From the NCBI RefSeq assembly GCF_032917945.1, contig NZ_CP136624.1:3162001-3226000 (forward strand): DNA of 64,000 nt, given 5' to 3'. A program made the position numbers and the translations under genes. The notes beneath the pieces were generated by a model. That model saw nothing but the letters and a program-made list of their open reading frames with translations, searched no databases and had not been told where the DNA came from. Shown here piece by piece: positions 24,771-32,955 of this stretch (position 1 is its first letter; every line of letters begins with the position of its first letter). This DNA is from Bradyrhizobium sp. sBnM-33 (GTDB taxonomy: Bacteria; Pseudomonadota; Alphaproteobacteria; Rhizobiales; Xanthobacteraceae).

Positions 24771-25175
24771 TCAACGGGACTCGAAGGCCGGCCAGCAGCC
24801 GTCTTCCTCGTGGCGGCCAGTCCGGTTCTGGCAGGTGTTGTCTAGCAACCGCTGCCCGACCTCGCTCCAGCTGGCTTGCTGCCCGTACAGGCGGATGGCG
24901 TCGGCCTTCTGGATCTCGACAATGCGCTCGCACCTGCGACAGGATACCCGCAGGACATGCTGCGGGATTTCGGAGAGGCGCTGCCCTGCGCTCGATCGTT
25001 CCGAAGATCTGGTTTCGACTTTGGCATCGTTCAGGACGGCATGCCAATACTCGTCCGGCATCTCGTCCTGCGGACCGAGAGGCGGTGTCACCGCCGTCTT
25101 TCTGCCGATCGAAGCGGCCAGCTTTTCCATTTGTTTCGGTGTAGGCATCCGCCAACTCGCGGGTCGATCGCTCAT
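24771..25175 (-). CDS. Hypothetical zinc-finger-like protein
   Basis: 134 residues from ATG 25175 (MSDRPASWRMPT); the frame extends to 25277 without family-like sequence. The centre carries HVLRVSCRRCERIVEIQKADAIRLYG (CxxC). A second Cys pair lies in NTCQNRTGRHEEDGCWP, suggesting a treble-clef or ribbon fold. It lies 22 bp upstream of the other zinc-ribbon gene on the same strand and diverges from ku. A strongly AT-rich stretch at 25180-25205 upstream may hold a promoter. I do not recognise a function. Confidence 0.65.
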   Translation of the reverse strand: MSDRPASWRMPTPKQMEKLAASIGRKTAVTPPLGPQDEMPDEYWHAVLNDAKVETRSSERSSAGQRLSEIPQHVLRVSCRRCERIVEIQKADAIRLYGQQASWSEVGQRLLDNTCQNRTGRHEEDGCWPAFESR

Positions 25176-25354
25176 GGCATAATTAGAACATATCAAGAAC
25201 AAATGTCGAGTCCGACGAACGGAGTGCAGGGACGGATTTTTTCTAGTCGCGATTGGCCACGTCCAAATTGACCTCAAAACAGGACGGCGTGTCGGAACCA
25301 GCCCCTTTCGATCGTCTTGAATCCGAGCTGCCCCGAAAACGGAGTTCTGCGTAC

Positions 25355-26281
25355 ATGGCCCCCCGCGCCAATTGGAAAGGCTTTCTGCGTCTGTCCCTCG
25401 TCACTTGCCCGGTCGCGCTGTATCCAGCCACCTCCGAGTCCGAGAAAATCTCGTTCAACCAACTCAATCGGCAGACCGGTCACCGCATCAAATACCTCAA
25501 GGTCGACGCGGATACTGGTGACGAGGTGCCGAACGAGGACATCGTCAAGGGTTACCAACTCGAGAAAGACCAGTTCATCGAGGTGACGAAGGAAGAGCTC
25601 GAAGAGATCGCGCTGGAGTCCACACGTACCATCGAGATTGACGAGTTCGTCGAGAAGTCCGAGATCGATCCACGTTACCTGATCCGTCCCTACTATCTGC
25701 GTCCGGATGGGAAGGTCGGCCACGACGCCTTCGCGGTCATCCGCGAGACCATCCGCGAGATGAACAAGGTCGCGATCGGCCGGGTCGTGCTCACCAATCG
25801 CGAGCACATCATCGCACTTGAGCCGCTGGAAAAAGGGTTGGTCGGGACGCTCCTGCGGTATCCCTACGAAGTGCGCTCCGAACAGGAGTATTTCGACGAG
25901 ATCCAGGACGTCAAAGTCACGAAGGACATGCTGGACCTGGCCAGGCATATTGTGGACCAGAAATCAGGTCGGTTCGAACCTGACAAGTTCGAGGATCAGT
26001 ACGAAACGGCTCTGATCGACCTCATCAACCAGAAGCGTGCCGGTAAGCCGATCACGCCAAAGGAGCGGCCGCGCGGCGAGAACGTGGTCGATCTGATGGA
26101 GGCATTGCGACGAAGCGTAGGCGGGGCTGCGGGCGAAGCGAAGGCCACGAAGAAGCCGGTGAAAAAGCCGCGCAAGGCGGCAGTTGGGCAGAAAGAAATG
26201 TTAATGCCGATCGCCGGCAAAAAGCCGAAGGAGACGGCGGCGAAGAAGCCGGCAGCCAGGCCGCAGCGCAAGTCTGCCTGA
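25355..26281 (+). CDS. ku: Ku protein of non-homologous end joining
   Basis: 308 residues from ATG 25355 (MAPRANWKGFLRLSLVTCPVALYPA), the standard Ku start; a longer frame begins at 25253. The Ku core follows: FNQLNRQTGHRIKYLKVDADTGDEV, VKGYQLEKDQFIEVTKEEL, DPRYLIRPYYLRPDG, and GRVVLTNREHIIALEP near residue 150. The C-terminal 65 residues are Lys/Ala-rich (KKPVKKPRKAA), a DNA-binding tail seen in bacterial Ku. The homodimer rings DNA ends and recruits LigD. No ligD lies nearby, so the ligase must be encoded elsewhere if the pathway is complete. Confidence 0.95.
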   Translation: MAPRANWKGFLRLSLVTCPVALYPATSESEKISFNQLNRQTGHRIKYLKVDADTGDEVPNEDIVKGYQLEKDQFIEVTKEELEEIALESTRTIEIDEFVEKSEIDPRYLIRPYYLRPDGKVGHDAFAVIRETIREMNKVAIGRVVLTNREHIIALEPLEKGLVGTLLRYPYEVRSEQEYFDEIQDVKVTKDMLDLARHIVDQKSGRFEPDKFEDQYETALIDLINQKRAGKPITPKERPRGENVVDLMEALRRSVGGAAGEAKATKKPVKKPRKAAVGQKEMLMPIAGKKPKETAAKKPAARPQRKSA

Positions 26282-26364
26282 TTGGGAGACCGTGTGATCG
26301 GCGAAAATCAGTGCGTGAGCGTTCTCGGCTGTCAAATCCGGAAAGAGGGGAAAGCCGGCCTACG

Positions 26365-27270
26365 ATGTTCGCGCTCACATTCCTAGGGACCTCGGCAAGC
26401 GTTCCGTCGGCCGAACGGAATCATCCCGGTCTCCTCGTCGAGGCCGAAAGTTACCGCATTCTGGTGGATTGCGGAGAGGGGACGCAGCGCCAGCTGCTAC
26501 GCAGCGGCGCGGGCTTTCGAAGGCTCGATCGGCTCTTGTTGACCCACGGCCATCTCGACCACGTACTCGGGATTCCCGGTCTCTTTTCGAGCCTGCGGCT
26601 GCGACAGAGCGCTGACGTCATGACGATTCACGCAAGCCCGGCCACGCTTGAAGTCGTCGTCGGGATGCTCGCCGGCCTCTGGGGCGAGGGAACAGCACCC
26701 ATTCCACTCGAGCTTGTTCCGCTGACGGCAGGTCAGGTCATCGACCGAGGCGAGTTCACAATTGCCTGCTTCCCGGTCCGTCACCGCGATACCGACAGCT
26801 TCGGCTTCTCCTTTGAAAGTCGGGCTCGCCGTCACCTTCGGCCGGACCGCCTCGCCGCCCTCGGTGTGCCCGACGGTCCGGTGCGCAAGGAGCTGGCGGA
26901 AGGACGACCGGCGACACTTGCGGACGGTAGGACAATTGATCCCGAAGGCGTCCTCGGTCCGCCAGAGCGGCGCAGGAAGCTCGTCATCGTCGGCGATACC
27001 GAAACCACCGATGGATTGGCCGAACCGGTTCGCGGCGCGGACGTGCTCGTGATCGAGGCCACGTTTCTGGATCGCGACGCAGCGATTGCGCGCGACTACG
27101 GACATCTCACCGCCCGTGAGGCGGCGGCGCTTGCGGCTATGTGCGACGTGAAGCAGCTCGTCCTGACTCACATTTCCGGCCGCTATACCGATGAGGATCT
27201 ACTGGCGGAGGCGAAGAAGACGTTTCCAAACAGCCGGATTGCCATCGATTTCGATCATATTGTGATCTAG
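26365..27270 (+). CDS. rnz: Ribonuclease Z / MBL-fold nuclease
   Basis: 301 residues from ATG 26365 (MFALTFLGTSASVPSAERN). It is a metallo-beta-lactamase-fold RNase Z: DCGEGTQRQL near 36 and LLTHGHLDHVLGIPG (H61, H63, D65, H66) binding the zinc pair. Further ligands are FPVRHRDTDSFGF, VIVGDTE near 212, and the C-terminal LTHISGRY. The PxKxRN-like flexible arm is partly preserved. The family trims tRNA 3' trailers; some members act on other RNAs or DNA. It lies 83 bp after ku on the same strand, suggesting shared transcription. Confidence 0.88.
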   Translation: MFALTFLGTSASVPSAERNHPGLLVEAESYRILVDCGEGTQRQLLRSGAGFRRLDRLLLTHGHLDHVLGIPGLFSSLRLRQSADVMTIHASPATLEVVVGMLAGLWGEGTAPIPLELVPLTAGQVIDRGEFTIACFPVRHRDTDSFGFSFESRARRHLRPDRLAALGVPDGPVRKELAEGRPATLADGRTIDPEGVLGPPERRRKLVIVGDTETTDGLAEPVRGADVLVIEATFLDRDAAIARDYGHLTAREAAALAAMCDVKQLVLTHISGRYTDEDLLAEAKKTFPNSRIAIDFDHIVI

Positions 27271-27292
27271 CCGGCCGCTGCGGAGTACAGGC

Positions 27293-27904
27293 ATGGCGAA
27301 GAAGCTGAAGACCTACGAGACATCATTGGGCTTTTTCGACCTGGCAATAGCGGCGCCTTCGATGAAGGCGGCTTTGGAAGCCTGGGGCGCGGACAGCAAT
27401 CTTTTTCATCAGGGTGTGGCGAAGCAAAGTGAGGATCCTGACGTTATCGCAGCGACCATGGCGGCGCCGGGCGTCGTTCTGAAACGCGCTGTCGGGTCCG
27501 GCGGGCCCTTCAAGGAGCACGCCGAACTGCCTACCGATCTCGCCGGCGACCGCGGCTCGAAGATTCGCAAGTCGCAGGGCCGCAGCGCACAGAAGCCCCC
27601 GAAGCGAGGCAACGACCAGGCGGCCGATCGGAAGGCCGCACTCGCTTTCGAGAAGGAGCACAATCGTCGCGAGCGAGAACGCGCGAAGGAAGAAGCTGCC
27701 CGGGAGAAGGAGCGCGAGCGACGGCAGCATGCCATCGACAAGGCACAAGGCACCTTGGATGCAGCCCGTCGGAAGCACGAAGAGAAAACAGCAGGCATTC
27801 GAGCCGAGCTAGAGGCTCTCGAGGACGAGTCGCGGGCCGAAGAGGCGCGTTGGGAGAAAGAGAGGACGCGACTGGAAGCTGCGTTGCGACGGGCGCGAGG
27901 GTAA
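27293..27904 (+). CDS. Coiled-coil protein often annotated TolA-like
   Basis: A 203-residue protein 22 bp after rnz with GGAG ahead of the ATG. The N-terminal 90 residues (MAKKLKTYETSLGFFDLAIAAPSMKAALEAWG) form a compact basic domain. Residues ~100-203 form a long charged Glu/Arg/Lys/Ala coiled coil, which is why such proteins are labelled TolA. It has no membrane anchor and no TolA C-terminal domain, so a cell-envelope role is doubtful. Association with ku suggests a DNA-related structural role, but this is inference. Confidence 0.65.
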   Translation: MAKKLKTYETSLGFFDLAIAAPSMKAALEAWGADSNLFHQGVAKQSEDPDVIAATMAAPGVVLKRAVGSGGPFKEHAELPTDLAGDRGSKIRKSQGRSAQKPPKRGNDQAADRKAALAFEKEHNRRERERAKEEAAREKERERRQHAIDKAQGTLDAARRKHEEKTAGIRAELEALEDESRAEEARWEKERTRLEAALRRARG

Positions 27905-28130
27905 GCAGCCACTACCTGGAAGCGACCGGTGAGTGGATAACCATGACACCGCGGCCCGTCACTTGCTCGATACGATTGATACTCTGGTGAAGCAGGGTGA
28001 GCGCCGCAGCCTATTTTCTCTCCAACGGAGCTATTAGCGCATCCAGCGCTTTCGGGCGGAGCAATGCTGTCCCTGGCCCCTAGAGGAACCGGTCGTTCCT
28101 CATTGCGTTTTCCTCCCGGAGCGTTGATCC

Positions 28131-29795
28131 ATGGTCAATGCGCTCGTCATTCGCCGCAATACCCAACTGGCAAAAGCCCAGAAGGCGCTTCGCGCGGCGC
28201 AATATGTTCGAATGTCCACCGACCTTCAGCGCTATTCAACCCAGAACCAGGCGGCCGCCATCGCGGCATACGCGCAGCAACGAAACCTTACTATCGTTCG
28301 GACTTATGTCGACGAAGGGCGCAGCGGAGTGAGGATCAACCGGCGGCCGGCCCTCGCCGAACTCATCAAGGATGTTCAATCAGGAAACACGGACTTTGAG
28401 CACGTTCTGGTTTACGACGTCAGCCGATGGGGACGCTTCCAGGATGTCGATGAAAGCGCGCATTATGAGTTTGTCTGCAAACGAAGCGGCGTCAAGGTCG
28501 CCTATTGCGCTGAACAATTCGAAAACGACGGAAGCCTTCTGTCGAGCATTTTAAAGAACATCAAGCGTGTAATGGCGGCTGAGTTCAGCCGGGAGCTTGG
28601 CGTCAAGGTGCACGCCGGCCACTGCCGAATAGCGAGCCTTGGCTATCGCGTTGGTGGATCGCTGACGTTTGGGCTCGGCAGGGAGATGATCGATGAGAAG
28701 CAACGGTCGAAAGGCCACTTGGCGAAGGGTGAATGCAAGGCCCTGAAAACGGACCGAGTACGGCTTCGGCTCGGGTCTGACGAAGAGATAGCGGTCGTCA
28801 AATGGATATTCCAGCAGTTCGTTGTGGAGCGAAAGACCGACGTTGAAATCGCACGGCAGCTCAATCGCGCAAACATAGCCAATCACCATGGGCGTCCTTG
28901 GACCTACATCATGATCCACTCTGTTCTCAGAAATGAGAACTATATCGGCAATCTTGTCTACAACCGAACGTCCCGCCGTCTTGGACAGACGCAAGTAAAC
29001 AATCCTGATCATCTGTGGATTCGGAGCCCAGGAGTGGTTCCGCCGGCGATCGACCAGGACCTCTTTGCACGCGCTCAGAAGATCATGGCCGAGCGGTACA
29101 TCTCGATTCCGGAAGACCAGATGTTGCGCAGACTCCGCCTGACGCTCGGTCGCAAAGGAAAACTCACGACCCGCATCATCAAAAACGCGCCCGGACTCCC
29201 TTCTGTCGCATGCTACATCAAGCATTTTGGCTCGCTCCGACAAGCCTACGCGCTCATCGGCTATCAAGGATCCCGTGACTGCAACTGGTTTGATGAGCGA
29301 GATCATTGGTCCGAGGTTTTGTCAAAGCTGGCAGCGCAGGTTGCGGAGCCGCTGAGGACCGATCTCGGGATTCCTTTGAATCTTACCGACGATGGTGCAG
29401 GGCTGGCACGGCACGGAAGCAGCAAGATCATCTCGTTTCAGGTGGTCCGGCGAATGGCGCAGAGGACCCCAAACCATGTTGCTCTGTGGAGAGCCCACCT
29501 GAGGAAGGAACGAACCGAACTGTGTGTTTTCTTGCGGCTGAAGGATTGCAACAAGGTGGTTCAAGACTATGTGCTATTGCCCGCAGCAGACACTGCGAAG
29601 CCTTATCTAACGCTTTCAGATGGCGCTTTGGCCCGCCACAAGGCCGTTCGCGTGGACACGGTCAGCGAACTTATTCGGGACATCAAAATGAGATTTATAT
29701 CGGCCAGCCGTGCCGCGCTAACCAGGCCAGGACGAAAGAACAAGCGAAGGAAACCAAGCCGGCCCAAAACCAAGAACGTCCGCGCGCGGCACTGA
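28131..29795 (+). CDS. Large serine recombinase
   Basis: A 554-residue resolvase/invertase-type recombinase. The N-terminal catalytic domain is QYVRMSTDLQRYSTQNQ with the nucleophile Ser29, VLVYDVSRWGRF near 100, and helix E LLSSILKNIKRVMAAEFSRELG. A Recombinase domain (TDVEIARQLNRANIANHHGRPWTYIMIHSVLRNENYIGNLVYNR) follows. The C-terminal part lacks an obvious zinc ribbon and is Lys/Arg-rich at the end. It could integrate or excise a separate small element. No paired attachment repeats are recognised around it, so its element boundaries are unknown. Confidence 0.9.
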   Translation: MVNALVIRRNTQLAKAQKALRAAQYVRMSTDLQRYSTQNQAAAIAAYAQQRNLTIVRTYVDEGRSGVRINRRPALAELIKDVQSGNTDFEHVLVYDVSRWGRFQDVDESAHYEFVCKRSGVKVAYCAEQFENDGSLLSSILKNIKRVMAAEFSRELGVKVHAGHCRIASLGYRVGGSLTFGLGREMIDEKQRSKGHLAKGECKALKTDRVRLRLGSDEEIAVVKWIFQQFVVERKTDVEIARQLNRANIANHHGRPWTYIMIHSVLRNENYIGNLVYNRTSRRLGQTQVNNPDHLWIRSPGVVPPAIDQDLFARAQKIMAERYISIPEDQMLRRLRLTLGRKGKLTTRIIKNAPGLPSVACYIKHFGSLRQAYALIGYQGSRDCNWFDERDHWSEVLSKLAAQVAEPLRTDLGIPLNLTDDGAGLARHGSSKIISFQVVRRMAQRTPNHVALWRAHLRKERTELCVFLRLKDCNKVVQDYVLLPAADTAKPYLTLSDGALARHKAVRVDTVSELIRDIKMRFISASRAALTRPGRKNKRRKPSRPKTKNVRARH

Positions 29796-29898
29796 CGGAG
29801 CGCAGATAGAGAATTGCGCCCAAAACCTTGCCGTAGTTTCTCCTGAAATCGACATTGAGCTTCGAAATCTCGATGAGCTCGGAACCCTGGTCGGACAT
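29695..29898 (-). CDS. Small membrane protein overlapping the recombinase tail
   Basis: 67 residues from ATG 29898, with a good AGGAG upstream; the longer frame to 30006 is ignored. MSDQGSELIEISKLNVDFRRNYGK is soluble, and one transmembrane helix lies near the C-terminus (WFWAGLVSFACSFVLAWLA). It overlaps the recombinase 3' end by 101 bp in antisense. The ribosome site and membrane helix support a real gene, but its function is unknown. Confidence 0.5.
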   Translation of the reverse strand: MSDQGSELIEISKLNVDFRRNYGKVLGAILYLRSVSAARGRSWFWAGLVSFACSFVLAWLARHGWPI

Positions 29899-30075
29899 TA
29901 CATTCTCCTGGAAACACCCCAGGTGCCCCATAGAGCACTGATTTGCCCGATCAGTCAAGTGAATTTCTGATTTTCCGAAATTGCGAGTATGCCAGCTGCC
30001 GATCAATTAGCTGCTGACAGCCTAGAAGAATCCGACGCAAGTCGAGTCCTTGAAGAGAGGCCGCCAGCCCGGAAT

Positions 30076-30361
30076 TTAGCGCCGTGCCTTCTTTGCTGAC
30101 TTGCGACGATTGTAGGGTGAGCGATTGGTTGGCCTTAGCGAGATGCCCTCACGTTGTGCCTTGCTGACAATCGACGCTGGCGGCCGTTCCATCTTAAGGC
30201 TGATGACGCCGGTCGGCGTGTTCGCCTTCAAGCGAGCGAAGCTGCTTGACTTCCTTGTCACTCCACGGCTGGCGCGAGCGGCGCTTGTACTTCGGATTTG
30301 TCTTTCGCGGACCCTTCTTGCCCATTGGCGAGCCGGGCCGCTTCCATGCTGGTTGTGCCAT
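30076..30361 (-). pseudogene. Frameshifted SANT/Myb-like small protein gene
   Basis: Two overlapping frames make one protein. The first (ATG 30361) gives MAQPAWKRPGSP, KGPRKTNPKYKRRSRQPWSDKEVKQLRSL. The second frame continues KANTPTGVISLKMERPPASIV, then EGISLRPTNRSPYNRRK. Rhizobiales homologues read through as QLRSLAKxNTPTGVI. Between them CTT-G-AAG replaces an expected codon triplet, a 2-nt deletion near 30233. The family has a tryptophan-containing helix-turn-helix plus a basic tail and presumably binds DNA. Confidence 0.75.
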
Positions 30362-30433
30362 TTGATCCTCCTTGTAGGGAGCTAAAGCACGGATCGGCAA
30401 ACCAGTTCCCCCGATGGTCCGTTCAGAAAGCAT

Positions 30434-30840
30434 TCACTTGCCTACGGGCGACTCCAGCCAGTCCTCACACACGAACAGCGTTCCACAATTACGATATTGG
30501 CAACGGGGCACGTGCCTTAGCGCGCGCGGCAAGTGCCGCACCGGGCTCTCGTGAACCGAGCCGCGCAGCGTCTCGGCCATCCGGCTTCGATCCCTCGCGC
30601 GATCATGAGTCGCTCGCCGGAGGCACTCGCCTTCGGGTCCCGCCGTCATTTCATTCCGGCGTCGCTATCACTGCCCCTCTGCGGGTGCCTTCTTAACCGG
30701 TCTCGCGACTGCAGTCGGTCCCGCGTCCCGCCGCGGTTCCCGCGTCGGCGCTATGCTGACGCTCCTGCGGCTGCCTCTTTTAGTTTTTTCGCCCTCAGGC
30801 GAATTCGCTCGCACTGTGCGTGCGAGTCCTTCACTTAGAG
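30434..30840. other. About 400 bp without a recognised gene
   Basis: A frame at 30434-30649 (-) ends CQYRNCGTLFVCEDWLESP, which has a possible zinc-binding look, but its N-terminus is random in appearance. The rest is Arg/Ser-rich in all frames. Homology to ParB starts only at about 30845, so this stretch probably contains the deletion junction that removed the ParB N-terminus. Confidence 0.4.
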
Positions 30841-30862
30841 TCTAAGGGGCGCAGACCGTCCC

Positions 30863-31567
30863 TTGTCGGACACGCTGGTCCGCGATCTCACCGCACATCG
30901 CACCTTAGGGCTTCGGCTCAATCTGAGTAAGCAGCCGGAAGTCGCCATTGTCGCGGCGACCCATGCGTTGTCCGCTCAAATCTTCTATCTCGGCGCGGAC
31001 GCGCATGTCGTCGGTATCCAGCCGGTCAAGTCGGATTTGGCGGCGCATGCCGACGGCATCGAGGATACCCTCACCGGCAAGGCATGGGCAGATCGTCACG
31101 CCAATTGGGCCAGGCAGATGCCGCGCGATGTGACCGGCCTCTGGACGTTTGTGGCCGAACTTGATCACGACAGCCGAATGGCACTGTTCGCGCATTGCGT
31201 CGCGCTGACCGTCAATGCCGTCAGATTGCCGTGGGACCGCAGGCCCCGGGCGATTGCGCCCGCGGACCTTCTGGCGGAAGCCGTATCGCTCGACATGACT
31301 GGCTATTGGCGGCCGACCGTGCGGAGCTATCTCGGACGCGTCACCAAGGCACGCATTCTGGAAGCCGTGCGGGAAGGCGTGAGTGAAGAGGCGGCCGAGC
31401 GGATGGCCGACATGAAGAAGTTCGACATGGCGGAAGCGGCCGAGCAATTGCTGGTCCCAACGGATTGGCTGCCTGCGTTGCTGAGGACGGCCAAACCCGC
31501 CGCAGAGCAGGTCGAAACGCGGACCGATATTGGAAGCGGCGAAGCCTACTCGGAGGCCGCCGAGTGA
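30863..31567 (+). pseudogene. ParB-like protein, C-terminal remnant
   Basis: The 234 residues correspond to the C-terminal part of the long ParB/Srx-type proteins carried by alphaproteobacterial conjugative elements: LSDTLVRDLTAHRTLGLR, VAIVAATHALSAQIFY, and DLLAEAVSLDMTGYWRPTVRSYLGRVTKARILEAV, then FDMAEAAEQLLVPTDWLP. The N-terminal ParB nuclease/Srx fold and helix-turn-helix, several hundred residues, are absent. An in-frame TAG at 30836 closes the frame just before the homology begins, so this is a beheaded gene. It cannot serve for partitioning on its own. Confidence 0.75.
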
Positions 31568-31573
31568 ATTCCG

Positions 31574-31646
31574 GCCGGGGCCGCATTAGCGGCCCCGGCT
31601 GATTGCCAGAAGATTCGGCCGCGCGCCTTGTCGGCGCGCGGCCGAA
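31574..31646 (+). terminator. Tandem perfect hairpins after the ParB remnant
   Basis: 31574-31599 has an 11-bp perfect stem (GCCGGGGCCGC / GCGGCCCCGGC). 31614-31646 has a 14-bp perfect stem (TTCGGCCGCGCGCC / GGCGCGCGGCCGAA). Neither has a long T run. They could be strong terminators, or protein- or RNA-binding structures of the element. Confidence 0.55.
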
Positions 31647-32270
31647 ACAACTGATTGCAAAGCTATCACCGGCTAGGACCATCCGAGCAAGTGTGCGCGA
31701 TTCCTCTTCGACGCCGTTTGCCGCGGAAGTGGGGATGGCCCTGTCGCAGGCCTCTCATCCGCGAGGCGAGGTTTTGCCAGGCGTTCCGTTGTCGCAAGAT
31801 TCGATTGTCTTTCGACGGAACCTCCCCCGGGGGCAGCGTCGTCGGCGCCGTGCGATAGAATGCGAAGGTGTTTGCTTGCGTTTGCCCCAGCGCGTCGTCG
31901 TGGCCGTTAATGCGCGTCTGTCAGCATGTGCTCGACCGATCAGGCCGTGACCTTGTGCTGTGGCGATACCGGCAGCCATGGTTGTCTCCGTCAGTTCGTT
32001 CATGGTTCGCGTCCACCGCAACCTCGAATGGCTGATCAGGCCCGAGGGGCGGCCAAAAGGCCTCGATCGCCTTCCCGCAACGGCTCCGCCTGCTTTTTTC
32101 CCCTGCCGCGAAAGACGCGGCATTCCTCGCGGGAAGTCAAAAAAGCAGGCTCACGCCGTCCTCCGCTGACGCTGCGGGCCCAAGGGCTGCGGGCCGATCG
32201 CTCCCCCCGGGCCGAAGATCGCCATCGAGGCCGCGATGGGCGCGGCCCGAGAAAACCAACGGAGATTACC
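31647..32270. other. About 620 bp non-coding upstream of DUF736 gene
   Basis: Opposed long frames here are Arg-rich and lack ribosome sites. The last part includes the leader of the DUF736 gene with GGAG 6 bp before its ATG. I see no gene. Confidence 0.45.
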
Positions 32271-32582
32271 ATGGCTACCATCGGCACCTTCACCGCGTCG
32301 GACAACGGTTACATCGGTTCGATCAAGACGCTGACGCTCAACATCAAGGCAAAATTCTCCCCGAGCGATAAGGACAACGACAAGGCCCCCGACTATCGCA
32401 TCTTCGCGGGCGCCACTGAATTCGGCGCTGCCTGGAAGAAGACCGCCCGCGACAGCGATCGCGAATATCTCTCGGTCAAGCTCGACGATCCGAGCTTCCC
32501 GGCACCGATCTACGCTTCGCTGGTGAAGGTCGACGGCGACGAGGGCTACACCCTGATCTGGTCGCGCCGCAGCGGCGACTGA
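32271..32582 (+). CDS. DUF736 family protein
   Basis: A 103-residue protein from ATG 32271 with GGAGATTACC directly upstream. Sequence [24 protein letters not shown], then [20 protein letters not shown], and [30 protein letters not shown] covers the whole DUF736 domain. The family is a small beta-rich protein carried by plasmids and ICEs of alphaproteobacteria, usually near ParB and DUF932 genes, as here. Function unknown; possibly single-stranded DNA or stress related. A strong terminator follows, so it is its own unit. Confidence 0.92.
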   Translation: MATIGTFTASDNGYIGSIKTLTLNIKAKFSPSDKDNDKAPDYRIFAGATEFGAAWKKTARDSDREYLSVKLDDPSFPAPIYASLVKVDGDEGYTLIWSRRSGD

Positions 32583-32598
32583 TCCATTCGGCGATCAC

Positions 32599-32628
32599 GC
32601 CCCGCCTCCTTGGAGGCGGGGCTTTTTT
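32599..32628 (+). terminator. Intrinsic terminator after DUF736 gene
   Basis: Perfect 11-bp stem GCCCCGCCTCC / GGAGGCGGGGC with a 2-nt loop, followed by TTTTTT. Confidence 0.92.
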
Positions 32629-32955
32629 GCGTTTCTGGCACCGCCCTTGCGTGGAAGAAGAAGTGCATTTCTTGTTTGAAGGGTGCTAAGGGCTCCGCCC
32701 TCGCGCGGGCAAGGGTGAAGCACGCCATGCGTGCCGGCCGGACGGGTTTCCCCGGTCTTCCGCGCCTAAAGAAGGATCTTCACGGACGATGCGGTCATCA
32801 GGCGCGTGCAGACGCGCGCGTAATCGCGCGCCCTTGTCAGGCGGGTGATCCCCCTCCACGTCCAGCCGCCCTTGCCCTTGCTACCCCAGGTCTCGCCGAC
32901 GGGCAGGGTTGCAGCGCAGCGCTGCGCTTCAACCTCAGCCCAAAGGAGAAAGACC
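32629..32955. other. 327 bp leader of the DUF932 gene
   Basis: No convincing gene. It contains the ribosome site AAAGGAGAAAGACC just before ATG 32956. Short frames here are Arg/Pro-rich. Confidence 0.45.

Noticed and set aside
30434..30649. 71-residue - strand frame ending in a Cys-containing NCGTLFVCEDWLE segment
   Set aside because: The final 20 residues look protein-like, but the rest does not and there is no ribosome site; kept only as a remark in the gap entry.
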